Shown in pieces: positions 24,574 through 33,254 of a stretch of DNA of 34,436 nucleotides. A model generated the notes under the pieces. It was not told the DNA's origin, ran no database searches, and was given only the letters and a program-made list of their open reading frames with translations. Location: NCBI GenBank assembly GCA_910575055.1, contig CAJTDC010000026.1, positions 1 through 34,436 of the forward strand, written 5' to 3'. Both the position numbers and the translations under genes were made by a program. The first letter of the stretch is position 1. Each line of letters starts with the position of its first letter. The stretch is from Clostridia bacterium. Its GTDB lineage: Bacteria > Bacillota > Clostridia > Lachnospirales > Anaerotignaceae.

Positions 24574-25452
24574 ATGAAAAGCTGTGTACAAGAACCACTA
24601 AAAAGAGAAGAAAGTAATAACTTAACTGGTTTTACTATGTTCTATAGAAGTGATAAGTTAAATATTGTTGTAGAAGATAGTGCAAAAGAATTTATTTATG
24701 AAATTCTTTTTGAGAAATTATTTGACCAAGATATAAAATTATTATGTAGTGGGTGTAAAAATACTTCTATAAAACTTCATAGTAAATTACATGAAGAAGA
24801 CAAAAATAAAGTTGTCTTTTTACTTGATGGTGACTTTGATATTTTATTCCATTCTAAGGAGTGTAATGTTTTAAATAATCTCGTTTACTTAGATAAATAT
24901 GACATAGAATCTTATTTTATAAATGATATTTCATTGTTTGCAGCTGCACGTTTATCATTCAAATGCACTAAAGAAAATTTACAAGAATATTTTAATTTTA
25001 ATGATTGGTGTATAGAAATATCACAAAGTTTATCAAACTTATTTGTCTTATTTGCTATAGCCCATTCTAATGGCATTTGTATGAAAAAATATACTGGAAA
25101 TAAATCTGTAGGAGAAGCTTTTAATTACTTTATTGATGATAATGGTAATGTTAACATAGAAAGACTATCTAAATTAGATATTTATTTAACTAGTAAGTTA
25201 CATAATCTACCTGATTTAAAAGAAGAAGTATTTTTGAGTATTAAGCAAAATTGCCAATCTTCTTATGATTTTATTTGTGGTAAATATTATATTAAAAGTT
25301 TTAAAAATAGTATCAGCTCTAAATTAAAACCACATTTAGGTAGAGTTTCCATTAAAGATGATTTTTTTAATGGTAGTGTTTATACTAATCCCGTTTTAGA
25401 CAATTTTATGCCTTTAAAGAAAAAAATTAGCAATTGCATAAATTGGAGTTAA
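24574..25452 (+). CDS. ariB: DUF4435 TOPRIM-like effector, PARIS AriB-like
   Basis: A 292-residue DUF4435 protein. In PARIS this is the effector, a TOPRIM-fold nuclease held by AriA and shown in E. coli to cut tRNA. Visible TOPRIM-type features are the Glu in NIVVEDSAKEF (residue 34), the acidic cluster VFLLDGDFD (85, 87, 89) and LDKYDIESYFI (107-116). AAAGGAGG stands 14-15 bases before the ATG, rather far, but no nearer ATG, GTG or TTG is in frame. There is no signal peptide or membrane segment. It is expressed with the ATPase gene, and a terminator hairpin follows. Confidence 0.78.
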   Translation: MKSCVQEPLKREESNNLTGFTMFYRSDKLNIVVEDSAKEFIYEILFEKLFDQDIKLLCSGCKNTSIKLHSKLHEEDKNKVVFLLDGDFDILFHSKECNVLNNLVYLDKYDIESYFINDISLFAAARLSFKCTKENLQEYFNFNDWCIEISQSLSNLFVLFAIAHSNGICMKKYTGNKSVGEAFNYFIDDNGNVNIERLSKLDIYLTSKLHNLPDLKEEVFLSIKQNCQSSYDFICGKYYIKSFKNSISSKLKPHLGRVSIKDDFFNGSVYTNPVLDNFMPLKKKISNCINWS

Positions 25453-25502
25453 TGTACTAGCTAAACATATTATTGATTTTATAACTATTATAATAGATAA
25501 TC

Positions 25503-25540
25503 TAAAGGGACATCTAAAAAGTCAGATGTCTCTTTTTATT
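25503..25540 (+). terminator. Terminator hairpin, GGACATCT type, after ariB
   Basis: GGGACATCT/AGATGTCTC hairpin around AAAAAGTC followed by TTTTTA, 50 bases past ariB. It is the best-kept late copy of the hairpin seen after the LTA-synthase-like and PIN-partner genes, and CCTCT follows it as in those units. Confidence 0.72.
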
Positions 25541-25628
25541 CCTCTCTAATGATTCCCACCCCCTAACCTATCACTATTTTCCAACTCCACTATTAAAAAC
25601 ACATATATAATCATGTACCAAAAGCAGT

Positions 25629-25662
25629 AAGGGAGTATCTTCGGATACTCCCTTTTGTTTCT
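25629..25662 (+). terminator. Second, UUCG-loop terminator before the leader
   Basis: Eleven-bp stem AAGGGAGTATC/GATACTCCCTT with a TTCG loop (25629-25654), followed by a T-rich run. It separates the defence genes from the surface-protein unit. Confidence 0.85.
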
Positions 25663-25766
25663 ATACTCACAATCTAGAAGAAAGGAGCGAACAATAAATT
25701 AGGTTTTATAACCTTCTGACTAAAACAAAATAATCTTTTTTTGAAACATTGAAAGGAGATGGTTTT

Positions 25767-25817
25767 ATGAAGAGTAATCGCATGTTCAATAGAAGCAGGT
25801 CGCCTACATTCCATTAA
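25767..25817 (+). CDS. 16-codon leader ORF before the surface-protein gene
   Basis: ATG to TAA encoding MKSNRMFNRSRSPTFH, with GAAAGGAGATGG well placed upstream. It is too short to identify. It lies directly before a 13-bp hairpin with a short T-run and 87 bases before the surface-protein start, the arrangement of a leader peptide controlling an attenuator. It has three Arg and four Ser codons in 16, which might make translation sensitive to arginine or serine tRNA supply, but that is speculation. Confidence 0.45.
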   Translation: MKSNRMFNRSRSPTFH

Positions 25818-25825
25818 CACGTTAC

Positions 25826-25863
25826 GAGCATAAAACCACACCATATGGTTTTATGCTCTTTCT
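25826..25863 (+). promoter_or_regulatory. Attenuator-like hairpin in surface-protein leader
   Basis: Thirteen-bp perfect stem GAGCATAAAACCA (25826-25838) with TGGTTTTATGCTC (25846-25858), seven-base loop, then TTTCTATAT. Its 5' arm (CATAAAACCA, 25829-25838) is also exactly complementary to TGGTTTTATG at 25760-25769, which overlaps the start codon of the 16-codon ORF. Two mutually exclusive foldings are therefore possible. Confidence 0.55.
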
Positions 25864-25904
25864 ATATAACAATTACAGATTATTTTAGTGAAGGAGGTTA
25901 CAGT

Positions 25905-28900
25905 ATGATTGGTTTTAAAAATTTCAAAAAACCACATCAAAAACGCAAAAGCATGGCTCAAAGAAAGCAGTCTCTAAAAAGACATTTTTCTCTATTCATG
26001 GCTAGTGTTTTTGTTGTTTCATCCCTATCTGGAATTTCTAATGTTTTTCACGCAGCAACCGTAGCACCGGAAGATAAACTCTATTATGAAATCTTTAGTG
26101 ATACGCAATCCAAGCTTGCCTCTAAAGACATTGAATTTCCACTGATAAATAAATATCCTGGATTTGTACGTCACAATGGTTTTTGTAACTCCTCAGGACA
26201 GACAGACGCTGGACGTAAAAGTTACGAGTATGTACTGAATACCGGTTACAGAACAAGCAAAGATAAAATAGCATACCCAGGACAACAGATTATCTGCTGT
26301 GAGCATTTGAGTGCTCTCCCTAACAAGAACGGAACAATTTTCAAAACAGCAGACCAGATTGACACAGGTGCTCCCTTAATTCATTCTTATGGTTTAGCAT
26401 TTATGATGGGGAACTATGCAGCACATTGGGACGATTGGGATTTAAAAATTCCACATGAACCTCGTATCGACATTCTGACACACAACAAGGATTTCGATGC
26501 CTACACAGACTCTACAAAAGTTAACCCAGGTAATAATGGTGGCAATACCTTTGTACCAGATCCACCACCTAAACCAGAAGACCAAAATTTCAACACACGT
26601 TTAGTTTTCACAACCAGAACAGACAAAGGCAAAGAACCAGAACGTCATTACTTAGTAGCTGGACATGAAACAGAAACAAAAATGGGTTACATGATTTTCT
26701 CTGTAAAGCCTTCTGCTACAAGTCCTAATTTAACAATAAACGATTTGGATTTCTCAGAAATTAACAAGTACGTAGAGCATGACGATGAAGCTTATGCATA
26801 CACAGAAGTGGGACACAATCAAAGTAAATTTGTAGCAGTTATCCCTTACTTCCAATATGGTGGTGCTATTTATACTTTCCCACCTTCTGCATTTGCCAGT
26901 CTAAAGGAAGATGGTTTCAGTGATGAGTTAATTAACAATCCTATCTATGGAATCAAATCTATTGACCTTAGCAGTGCAGGAGCCAAAATTCCTAACTTGC
27001 ATTCTTCCAGAAGTGGAAACTCTGCATACTTCCTGATGCGTCTAACAGGTGACATTCTAAAAACTGACCACCCAGATGATGCATGGAACAGCCGTAACTT
27101 AATCATCAAAGATGAAGCTCCTAACGGATTGACGGGTCCAGGATTGACGGGTCCAGATATCTGGAAAGAAAAGAGTGAACCATTTACTTACTTCTTTAAT
27201 CAAGATTTAGGCGAACCATTCCCATATGTGGTACCAGCAACAACGACTGCCTCTAACGAGAGTCCATTTAGTTTAGCAAATCTATTGGGATTTGATAGTG
27301 GTGAATATTCTGCAGCAGATGGTACAACACCAACTCTAAAGAGAATGTCACTCGCACAAAGAGCGGTTGCAACATTTGATGATATCAACTCTTCCAGTTT
27401 CAAAAACATAAGTTCTTTGAAACTCAATACAGGAGATTACAATGGCAAAGCCTTTGCAACTTCCTATACAAAAAGTCCTTATTGGGATAAGTATACCAAT
27501 GCTGAGTACTATAATGCTTTCTATAGTCTATTGAGTATTTGTACTTATAACTACTACAGTAACAATAACTTATTCACCTACAAAATTGGAGATACTTTTG
27601 TACCTCGTTATTTTGCAGGTTCTGGTATTGGTGCCAAGACAGCAGCAGCTGACCTGAACTATAAAGGCAGTACCTCTACACAGCCCGCATGGTCTATGCC
27701 AACATTTAGAGACCAGCATGGTCCTAACTATATCTTTGCAGGTGACATTACAGGTGCTATGCCTAATGGTCGTTCTGCAGGGGAAAATGGCGACAGAATG
27801 GTGTTGCTTGCGGAGTACATCAATAACAAAATGACAAGAGATATTCTTCCTAACAAATTGAAGGATATTAAGAATCTGGATGACTCTGTAAACAATCCTG
27901 CTACATTTAATTCTCCTATCACATGGAATACTTCCATTACAAAGAAATACGGAGACCCAGCAGACATCGTTAAAATGTACCATTTCAACGTAGATGACCC
28001 TACACAGTCTGAAACAATGGATAATGCCAGTTTTATGTATGGCGATGGTGAAATGTCAACTCCTGCTGATTATATGTTAGTAGGTCCATTCTATGCCCAT
28101 ACAGATTATCCAGAATCCAGAATGACAATCGGTTTTGCACAGAACATTGCAACAGAAGGTTTTGCAGAACGTGGCGATGAAGTCATTATGTCTAAAGAGG
28201 GCAATTATGCTGATTATGTTATCTTGACATCCGAACCTATCATTAACAACATGGGACAATCTGGAACCGACAGAAGAAAAACAGAACTCTATGGAAAAGA
28301 TTTAAACACAAAGTTCTATCCTAATCCAGACGGTGACGGAGAACCCCTTATGCAATCCTATGAAGTTGTAAACGGAAATGTTCCTCTAAAGAATGTTGAT
28401 TTAGGAATTCAGTCTGAACACCCTAATGAGGTTGTTCGTCATGAGCCTACCTATTGGGACGGCGTTACGACTCCTAAAGATTTGTATAACGAGAAATACA
28501 ATGTAAACCCTAAAGACCCTAAATACATCATTAACAACTGGGGTCGTGGAGAGTTCTACATTGCAGTCAGAAAAGACCCTGACCTCATTTACAACACAGC
28601 AATCCCTAGAGTAACTGTAGGTATGGGCGTTGCAGGTGATACTTTAACACAAGTTGGTTATAATCTAACAAATTCAGATTGGCACAACAAATCTACCAAC
28701 ATTCAAAGATTTTTAGTTTCTGATACTTTAGAAGGTGTACTTCGTGCAGATGTTGACCTTGAATTAAGACTTGCTAACATTGACTTGCATAAAGCAAATG
28801 AATATGGTGAACTTCTTGAAAAGAAAACATTCATACTTTACACCTTAGCAGACAGACATCCAGAACTTCCAGAAAGTGACCCTAACAGGTATGAATGGAT

Positions 28901-31499
28901 TATTTGTACTGATACCTCTGGACAAAGAGGACAGCAAACAACAGACCTGCATGGTAATGTTGCTTATGGCGGTTTAATTCCTGGCTGGTATATGCTCTAC
29001 GAAAAAGTTGATTACAGTTTCAGAAAGGTTTCTTTTTTACAGACTTGTGAAACGGAAAAAGAACCAGAACGTTTAGGTGTTCCTATTGAGATTGATATTC
29101 CTGCAGGCAACCAAGATGGCACACAAGTCAATGACAGAATTGTATTGCCAGAAGGGGCAAGAACAGCAGCAACTCCATTAGAAGACCCTAACAACATTAA
29201 CCCAGAACACGCTGGTGATATATTCTATGTCGACAACGGTAAAGTAAAAGGTATCAACTTAGAAGGTGCTCAGGTAATGGATTATCATGTTTATTCTAAC
29301 GTGGAAAATGACCCTATTGCTTTCTTTAAAGAAGTCGGCGATGTAAACAAATTGGTAGATGAAGATGGTAACTATCTAAACATCACAGAAGAAAAATATA
29401 AGGATAATATTCAATTTGTATTCCAAGCAGAAGAAGATAAAAGTGTTTACTATGTTGCTCCTGTTCGTGGTAACAGAGTAAACATGTTCCAAGCTCGTAT
29501 CGTTCGTGGCGATTTCCCTGATAAATATGAGTGGACACCTTTTGATGCTGGAGAACCAGTAGACACCTATTGGTGGATTGATTCTGAACACGTTAGAGTG
29601 GAAGAGCGTTTCAATCCAGAATTAGGTGTTGCTAAAAAGCAAATTGATTACATTACAAGTTTTGTAGATAGTGGCGGTTACACTATGGACTTCCTAAAAT
29701 ATTCTAACCCTCTTAATAATGGTCGTGAAGTATTTGTTAATAACATAAAAGAAGTAACAGAACCTGTTGTTCTAAAGGTTGTTAAGAAAGACGCTGAAAC
29801 AGCTGAAACAATCCCAGAAGTTGCCTTCACATTGAAGTCTGTTATGGGTGGCTATGTTGCTACATCAACTACTAACAGAAAACATTCCTCTATTCCTAAC
29901 GCCTATGTAACAGATGAGAATGGTGAATTAACCTTCCAAATTTATAGTAAAGATAAAGATGAACTTGATAGAATGTTACGTTCTTCTTGGAAACTTGAAG
30001 AAGTTGAAGCAGCTACAGGCTATGGTGAGCAAACTTATCTAAAAAGTTTAACTTGGATTGGTTCAGATAAGACTATTGAAAAAGGTGAATCTATCACTTT
30101 AGATAATGGTGAAGATGCTATCCAATACGAACTTGCAGTAGAAAATATTCCAGAAGAAAAGAAAGAAGGTAAAATAGAACTCTCTAAAGAGTGGTATGAG
30201 AAAAATTATTCTGTTGAAACACCTATGGATAATCCACCATCGGCAACATTTAACCTCTATAGAGGTTCTTTTGGTGATACAAGAAATCTTGTAACAACTA
30301 TTACCATCTCAGCAGACAATCCTATATTCTCATTAGATGAATTAAAACTTGATAGCTACTGGATTGAAGAGGTTGATATTCCAGAAGGAATGACAGTTTC
30401 TTATAGTCCAGGGCAAGCATTTACATTATCAGAAAACAGCCCAGAAATTTCAATCTCTGTAAAGAACGTAGAAGATGTCACTGAAAAAGAATACACTGTT
30501 GCCATTGCAAAGAAACAATCCAAATCAACAACAATGCAAGGCACACCAGATTCTAACTTTACACACATTCCTTACTATGATGGTCCTGCACAGTTTGAAG
30601 TACGCTATGCTGGCGATGATACCACCTATCAAGGCTGGATGACCACAATTACCTATGACCGTTCCGAACAGGAATCTACAGGTTATATGAATTTTAAAGT
30701 TCCTACCTATGGAGTTTACACCATAGAAGAAATTAACTTCCCAGATACCTTCTATCCAGAAATTCAGATAGTAGGAACCTCAACATGGAACACATTTGGA
30801 GATGGTGCAAGATTTTCATTCAGAGTACCAGACGCACCAGGGGATGCACCAGCAATCACTCTAAAGGTCGTAAACAACAGACCTGCAACAATGGAAGTAG
30901 TAAAGAAAGATAAAGACACAGGTGCCCGTATTTGGGACCCTAACATGGAACTCACTATGTATGCTTCAAACCCAGATGGTTCTCGTTCTGGCAGAAGAAT
31001 TGGACTTCCTCAGAAAATGGGCGATGATGGTAAATTTGTATTCAGTTCCGTAGATTATCAGTACACAGTAGGCGATACTGTATGGCTGGTAGAAACTGTT
31101 CCACCAGTTTCCTCTGATGGCACAAGATACGAAGCAGAAGAGTTTGAAGTAGTAGCAGGTCAAAACTTAGTTTACTCTCTAACACAACTCGAACTCACAA
31201 ACCAAATTCACAAATATGATTTTACCATTCACAAAGAAGGTTCTAAACACGAACCTATTCAAGGTGCAGCATTTGAAATCTATTCAGACGCTAACTGCAC
31301 AAAACAAGTAGCTTATGGCGAATCTAACCAAAACGGTGATGTTTCTATCAAACTCCCAGCAGGTACTTATTATGCAAAAGAAACTTATGTACCTGAACCT
31401 TACAAATTAGATTCTAAACCATTTGAAATTACACTTGGTGCTGATATGACAGTAACAAGCAAAACAATTACCAATTACCAGAAAATTCTAAGTATGTAG
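25905..31499 (+). CDS. Large secreted SpaA/Cna-B-domain surface protein
   Basis: A 1,864-residue exported protein. Basic residues and a hydrophobic segment (about 28-48, ending VFHAA) form the signal peptide. The first 1,250 residues are an adhesin-like ectodomain I cannot name. The C-terminal 600 hold about five Cna-B/SpaA-type domains, starting near VLKVVKKDAETAETIPEVAF, GKIELSKEWYEK, YTVAIAKKQ, MEVVKKDKDTGARIWD and YDFTIHKEGSKHEPIQGAAFEI, with Glu-box motifs such as WKLEEV, VWLVET and YYAKET used for isopeptide bonds. Such giant proteins are cargo of clostridial conjugative elements. It stops after the last domain (ITNYQKILSM) with no LPxTG, so the C-terminus is probably lost. AAGGAGG seven bases upstream sets the start. 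Confidence 0.85.
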   Translation: MIGFKNFKKPHQKRKSMAQRKQSLKRHFSLFMASVFVVSSLSGISNVFHAATVAPEDKLYYEIFSDTQSKLASKDIEFPLINKYPGFVRHNGFCNSSGQTDAGRKSYEYVLNTGYRTSKDKIAYPGQQIICCEHLSALPNKNGTIFKTADQIDTGAPLIHSYGLAFMMGNYAAHWDDWDLKIPHEPRIDILTHNKDFDAYTDSTKVNPGNNGGNTFVPDPPPKPEDQNFNTRLVFTTRTDKGKEPERHYLVAGHETETKMGYMIFSVKPSATSPNLTINDLDFSEINKYVEHDDEAYAYTEVGHNQSKFVAVIPYFQYGGAIYTFPPSAFASLKEDGFSDELINNPIYGIKSIDLSSAGAKIPNLHSSRSGNSAYFLMRLTGDILKTDHPDDAWNSRNLIIKDEAPNGLTGPGLTGPDIWKEKSEPFTYFFNQDLGEPFPYVVPATTTASNESPFSLANLLGFDSGEYSAADGTTPTLKRMSLAQRAVATFDDINSSSFKNISSLKLNTGDYNGKAFATSYTKSPYWDKYTNAEYYNAFYSLLSICTYNYYSNNNLFTYKIGDTFVPRYFAGSGIGAKTAAADLNYKGSTSTQPAWSMPTFRDQHGPNYIFAGDITGAMPNGRSAGENGDRMVLLAEYINNKMTRDILPNKLKDIKNLDDSVNNPATFNSPITWNTSITKKYGDPADIVKMYHFNVDDPTQSETMDNASFMYGDGEMSTPADYMLVGPFYAHTDYPESRMTIGFAQNIATEGFAERGDEVIMSKEGNYADYVILTSEPIINNMGQSGTDRRKTELYGKDLNTKFYPNPDGDGEPLMQSYEVVNGNVPLKNVDLGIQSEHPNEVVRHEPTYWDGVTTPKDLYNEKYNVNPKDPKYIINNWGRGEFYIAVRKDPDLIYNTAIPRVTVGMGVAGDTLTQVGYNLTNSDWHNKSTNIQRFLVSDTLEGVLRADVDLELRLANIDLHKANEYGELLEKKTFILYTLADRHPELPESDPNRYEWIICTDTSGQRGQQTTDLHGNVAYGGLIPGWYMLYEKVDYSFRKVSFLQTCETEKEPERLGVPIEIDIPAGNQDGTQVNDRIVLPEGARTAATPLEDPNNINPEHAGDIFYVDNGKVKGINLEGAQVMDYHVYSNVENDPIAFFKEVGDVNKLVDEDGNYLNITEEKYKDNIQFVFQAEEDKSVYYVAPVRGNRVNMFQARIVRGDFPDKYEWTPFDAGEPVDTYWWIDSEHVRVEERFNPELGVAKKQIDYITSFVDSGGYTMDFLKYSNPLNNGREVFVNNIKEVTEPVVLKVVKKDAETAETIPEVAFTLKSVMGGYVATSTTNRKHSSIPNAYVTDENGELTFQIYSKDKDELDRMLRSSWKLEEVEAATGYGEQTYLKSLTWIGSDKTIEKGESITLDNGEDAIQYELAVENIPEEKKEGKIELSKEWYEKNYSVETPMDNPPSATFNLYRGSFGDTRNLVTTITISADNPIFSLDELKLDSYWIEEVDIPEGMTVSYSPGQAFTLSENSPEISISVKNVEDVTEKEYTVAIAKKQSKSTTMQGTPDSNFTHIPYYDGPAQFEVRYAGDDTTYQGWMTTITYDRSEQESTGYMNFKVPTYGVYTIEEINFPDTFYPEIQIVGTSTWNTFGDGARFSFRVPDAPGDAPAITLKVVNNRPATMEVVKKDKDTGARIWDPNMELTMYASNPDGSRSGRRIGLPQKMGDDGKFVFSSVDYQYTVGDTVWLVETVPPVSSDGTRYEAEEFEVVAGQNLVYSLTQLELTNQIHKYDFTIHKEGSKHEPIQGAAFEIYSDANCTKQVAYGESNQNGDVSIKLPAGTYYAKETYVPEPYKLDSKPFEITLGADMTVTSKTITNYQKILSM

Positions 31500-32089
31500 G
31501 ATTACAGCTGAGAGGGGATACTCTCTCTAACGATGGTAGTTTTTCATTAAATGCTAACGATTGGAAAATTCCTAAAAACAGCTACATAGATTTAAACATG
31601 CAGGCAAAATTGCCACTTCAATCTGTAAATCAAAAATCAGATGCAGCTGTATTAAGTTTCACATTAGATTGGAGCGGTGATGATACCACAACTGGACCTA
31701 AATGGAATGACACCAGCACACCAGAAGATAACTCTGGAATTACTGTACAAAACAGCAGCACTTTAATTGCTGGTGGTACAAGCACATTAGACATCACTTG
31801 GGACAGTGAAGGTGGTGCCGTTTCTTTAGCAGGCATCACTTCCTCTAATGAGGCGATTGCAACCGTAGGAGCAGCAAGTGGTTCTAATGGTAATAAGAGT
31901 GTTGTTGTAAATGGACTCCGTTATGGTAAATCAAATATCACTGTAATATTAAGTAATGGTAAGTCCACAACATATGTTTTAAAAGTTTATGACATTGGAA
32001 ACACAGATGACATAGAAATGGAGTTAATTAACAGAAAACTTCAAGCAGGTGACACTGTAACAGCAAATGATATAGCGTGTCAGTTATAG
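31481..32089 (+). pseudogene. Fragment of a second surface protein (Big_2-like)
   Basis: In the frame +2 from the large surface protein, an open stretch ENSKYVGLQLRGDTLSNDG runs on to 32089 (the first ATG is at 31598, giving 163 residues). It has AAVLSFTLDWSGDD, which recalls SipW/TasA-type secreted proteins, and a bacterial Ig-like (Big_2) segment with TSSNEAIATVG then GKSNITVILSNGKSTTYVLKVY. There is no start signal or signal peptide of its own. Either a deletion joined two surface-protein genes near 31480-31500, or a frameshift cut one longer gene. Confidence 0.6.
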
Positions 32090-32130
32090 GCACATCAAAC
32101 AAAATACAGGGTAGGAACACACTGGAAAAG

Positions 32131-32156
32131 GGATTGCGAGATGCAGTCCTTTTTTG
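32131..32156 (+). terminator. Terminator after surface-protein fragment
   Basis: GGATTGC/GCAGTCC stem (one G-U) with a GAGAT loop, followed by six T. Confidence 0.65.
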
Positions 32157-32182
32157 ATATGGGAAAAGGAGAATATCAGATT

Positions 32183-32390
32183 ATGACAAACTTAACAAAA
32201 TATGAAATGGAAACTGTGATAAATTATAATGCTGGAGAACAGACGGCAACTGTCTACAGATAAATCAGTGATGCGTAAACTGGATTGGTTTGTGACGGAT
32301 TATCCTAAAAGCTATAAGCTGCTAAACCAAACGGAGATTGGCAAGACTTATCCCATGCCAAACAATGAAATTAAAAATCCGTTTAACTAA
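32183..32390 (+). pseudogene. Frameshifted small conjugative-element protein
   Basis: The first frame reads MTNLTKYEMETVINYNAGEQ then TATVYR and stops at TAA 32261. Another frame then continues TDKSVMRKLDWFVTDYPKSY then KLLNQTEIGKTYPMP to TAA at 32390. Joined, they resemble a short conserved protein of unknown function found in Tn1549/Tn916-like conjugative elements of Lachnospiraceae (usually TVYT-x-DKSVMRKLD), so a small deletion near 32255 broke it. GAAAAGGAG precedes the ATG. It supports the view that 25.7-32.4 kb is conjugative-element debris. Confidence 0.6.
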
Positions 32391-32508
32391 GAAAAAGAGA
32401 GGCGGATAATGGATTCACAATAATTATACAAAAATAGTATATTGAGTTATCCTTATCAAATACTTTAATGGGTGTGTTACATAATTAATAATTGGCATCT
32501 TTGATTAC

Positions 32509-32536
32509 TTGTAAAATGCAGATATTTTGATATAAT
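32509..32536 (+). promoter_or_regulatory. Promoter of the two-component operon
   Basis: -35-like TTGTAA (32509-32514), 16-base spacer and a perfect TATAAT (32531-32536), 31 bases before the regulator ATG. The rest of 32391-32567 shows nothing else. Confidence 0.55.
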
Positions 32537-32567
32537 GAAGTTATCATAAGAAATAGGAGTTGAAGTA

Positions 32568-33254
32568 ATGTATACTATATTAATTATAGAAGATGACAGA
32601 GTTTTAAATCTTGGAATGCAGGAATGTTTGAAAGAATTTGGATATAAGGTTATGGGGGCACAGACAGGGGAAACAGCTATTAAGATTGTAAGTGAAGAGT
32701 GTATAGATTTAGCTGTTTTGGATGTAAATTTGCCTGATATGGACGGATTTCAGATTTGTAAGAAAATAAAAAATATACGTGATGTACCAATTGTTTTTCT
32801 GACGGTGAGGGACGAAGAGCAGGATATTGTTGCTGGGTTTGATATGGGGGCAGAAGATTATATTACAAAGCCATTTAATATTACTGTATTACAAAAGAAG
32901 ATTGCAGCAATTCTAAAGCGTTGTAAAACTCAAAATGCGAATCAATATATTATTAATAAACTGAGCGTGGATTTTGATAAAAAGAAGGCTGTACAAAATA
33001 ATGAAATAATCAATTTTACACCTACAGAGTATAAAATATTGGAATTGTTGATTCTCAATAGAGGTCATGTGCTTGTAAAGGAAAATCTGATACAGGAATT
33101 GTGGGATAATAGTGGAAACTGGGTGGACGAACATACTTTAGCTGTAAACATTAGTAGAATTCGTGGAAAAATAGAGGAACCAGAACGAAAGTTATTAAAA
33201 ACAGTATTTGGGATAGGCTATATGTGGGGTGATAATCTGGATGAAGAATTATAA
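32568..33254 (+). CDS. OmpR-family response regulator
   Basis: A 228-residue transcription regulator. The receiver domain (1-115) has IIEDD near the N-terminus, the phospho-acceptor in AVLDVNLPDMDG (Asp52), the switch Thr in VFLTVRD and Lys in ITKPFN. A winged-helix OmpR/PhoB DNA-binding domain follows (about 128-222: FTPTEYKILELLILNRGHVL then DEHTLAVNISRIRGKI). All key residues are present. AGGAG stands eight bases before the ATG. Its last 14 bases overlap the kinase gene, so the two form one operon. The targets are unknown. Confidence 0.92.
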   Translation: MYTILIIEDDRVLNLGMQECLKEFGYKVMGAQTGETAIKIVSEECIDLAVLDVNLPDMDGFQICKKIKNIRDVPIVFLTVRDEEQDIVAGFDMGAEDYITKPFNITVLQKKIAAILKRCKTQNANQYIINKLSVDFDKKKAVQNNEIINFTPTEYKILELLILNRGHVLVKENLIQELWDNSGNWVDEHTLAVNISRIRGKIEEPERKLLKTVFGIGYMWGDNLDEEL

